Assembly (NCBI RefSeq): GCF_003073375.1
Contig: NZ_CP029002.1
Location: 2,900,001 to 2,964,000 of the forward strand
Origin: Lysinibacillus sp. 2017
Lineage (GTDB): Bacteria; Bacillota; Bacilli; Bacillales_A; Planococcaceae
DNA length: 64,000 nucleotides
Reading direction: 5' to 3'
Positions 62,884-64,000 of the stretch are shown piece by piece. The notes beneath the pieces were generated by a model. The model was not told where the DNA came from, searched no databases, and saw only the letters and a list, made by a program, of their open reading frames with translations. Numbering within the stretch: the stretch's first letter is position 1; each line of letters starts with the position of its first letter. A program made the position numbers and the translations under genes.

Positions 62884-63009
62884 TGATTATGTGTTTGATA
62901 GTTGATAGTTGAGTGCTAACTATTGGTATAATAACAATAGATTGCTACTTTTTATGGTAGAACTTATCACAGCCTATTCCTACTACTATACTTATTTGAG
63001 GTGAACATA

Positions 63010-63987
63010 TTGTTTAGATTCATAGGCTTTGCTATCTTACTTATACTAGTTCTTTCACTAGTATTGCTTATTTTCACGCCGTACCCCGCTTCTGCGGTCA
63101 TTAAGAAATTATTTGAAGGTGGCGTCGCTGTTGAGCCTAAAAACTACGCTGAAATAAAAGCGAACACCTTCCAGCAGGAACATATAATTTATAAATCAAG
63201 CTTTTCATCAAATGAACTTGATGTTATTTCACCTAAAACGGTAGATACCCCATTACCTGTTATTCTGTGGGTCCATGGTGGGGCTTTCGTTGCAGGCGAT
63301 AAATCCGACATTACCGAATATGCGGTGCAAATTGCCGAAAAAGGATATCACGTCGTCAATATCAATTATGACCTCGCCCCAAAGGCAAAATACCCGACAC
63401 CCTTACTCCAGCTGAACGACGTGTATCAATGGGTGATGGAAAATGCCGAAAGCTACAAATTTGATATAACAAAGCTGTTATTTGCAGGAGATTCTGCTGG
63501 TGCTCAAATCGTGAGCCAGTACGCATTAATCCAAACAAATGAAGCATATGCCAAAGAGATTAAAATCACGCCTGTTGTAGCAAAAGAAAACATAGCTGGG
63601 CTCCTTCTATTTTGCGGGCCTTTTGACATTCAAAAATTGAGCCACTTAAGTGACAACAAAATCGTGGCCTTTTTATTAAATCGTGTAGGTTGGGGCTATA
63701 TCGGAGACCGTAACTGGCAAACATCTGAAACGGCTCGGCTCGCGTCACCAATCGATTTTGTGACACTTGATTATCCACCATCGTTTATAACGGATGGTAA
63801 TGTCATGACGTTTGATGAACATGGTAAAGAACTTGCTGCGCGATTACAAGAACTGGGTGTGCCTGTCGTAGAAAAATTTTATGAGGGCAACGAACTACCG
63901 CATGAATATCAGTTTATGATGAATACACCAGAAGCTTTTGAAACATTTGATGCTGTGGTGAAGTTTATCGGAGAAGTTGTGGAATAG
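63010..63987 (+). CDS. Membrane-anchored alpha/beta hydrolase (esterase)
   Basis: 325 residues. One N-terminal membrane helix (FRFIGFAILLILVLSLVLL) anchors the protein, with the catalytic domain outside. The oxyanion motif is VILWVHGGAFVAGD and the nucleophile is in LLFAGDSAGAQIVSQ; the histidine is probably in ELPHEYQF. It belongs to the same HSL-like esterase group as the hydrolase at 50698-51591 but is not close. The TTG at 63010 is taken as start since GAGGTG lies 7 bases upstream; the GTG at 63001 would be inside that site. Ends 13 bases before the window edge. Confidence 0.82.
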   Translation: MFRFIGFAILLILVLSLVLLIFTPYPASAVIKKLFEGGVAVEPKNYAEIKANTFQQEHIIYKSSFSSNELDVISPKTVDTPLPVILWVHGGAFVAGDKSDITEYAVQIAEKGYHVVNINYDLAPKAKYPTPLLQLNDVYQWVMENAESYKFDITKLLFAGDSAGAQIVSQYALIQTNEAYAKEIKITPVVAKENIAGLLLFCGPFDIQKLSHLSDNKIVAFLLNRVGWGYIGDRNWQTSETARLASPIDFVTLDYPPSFITDGNVMTFDEHGKELAARLQELGVPVVEKFYEGNELPHEYQFMMNTPEAFETFDAVVKFIGEVVE

Positions 63988-64000
63988 AAATTCTTGTTCT

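Overview
The window looks like a chromosomal segment of a low-GC Gram-positive bacterium of the Bacillaceae/Planococcaceae type, close to Solibacillus or Lysinibacillus. This is inferred from protein similarity, strong Shine-Dalgarno sites, many rho-independent terminators, frequent GTG/TTG starts, and gene order shared with Bacillus subtilis. No rRNA or tRNA gene was seen.

Left part (1-22 kb) is core metabolism. sufC-sufD (Fe-S assembly) is followed by a gltB-gltD operon (glutamate synthase) with a divergent gltC-like LysR regulator. Next come a methionine ABC transporter (metN-metI-metQ) behind a SAM riboswitch, small redox/toprim genes, gcvH, an ArsC-like protein, and a fadN-fadA-fadE beta-oxidation operon with a FadR-type operator. 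From memory, fadN-fadA-fadE-yusI-gcvH-yusF-yusE-metNPQ-sufCD is the B. subtilis order; here the glt genes sit between metQ and sufC. A thioredoxin, an MFS exporter and an NAD(P)-binding protein follow.

Middle part (22-34 kb): an ECF sigma factor with a large membrane anti-sigma-like partner and its own ECF-type promoter; two C39-like peptidases; a run of small unknown genes separated by a short palindromic element; a 5'-3' exonuclease; a lone hutH; and an osmC-ubiB operon.

From 34.3 to 36.9 kb there is no convincing gene. Instead there are two back-to-back arrays of 240-250 bp repeats in opposite orientation. Each full unit carries two hairpins whose arms differ between units but remain complementary. 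A further unit, at 59.4-61.0 kb, is split by an intact IS3-family element.

Right part (37-64 kb): an ATP-grasp ligase (possibly the D-amino-acid ligase of the peptidoglycan cross-bridge), a DUF4003 protein, a split beta-helix gene, two Na+-coupled transporters, an HD-GYP protein followed by a 1697-residue pseudokinase/ATPase/histidine kinase, hydrolases, an ADP-ribosylglycohydrolase, a drug exporter, an S51 peptidase, a chemotaxis protein, the IS element, two PPOX-fold paralogues and a membrane-anchored esterase. The 3' end of the chemotaxis gene lies 5 kb away on the other strand, which points to an inversion of about 53.43-58.38 kb. A 168-bp palindromic repeat occurs in opposite orientations at 53.2 and 61.1 kb.
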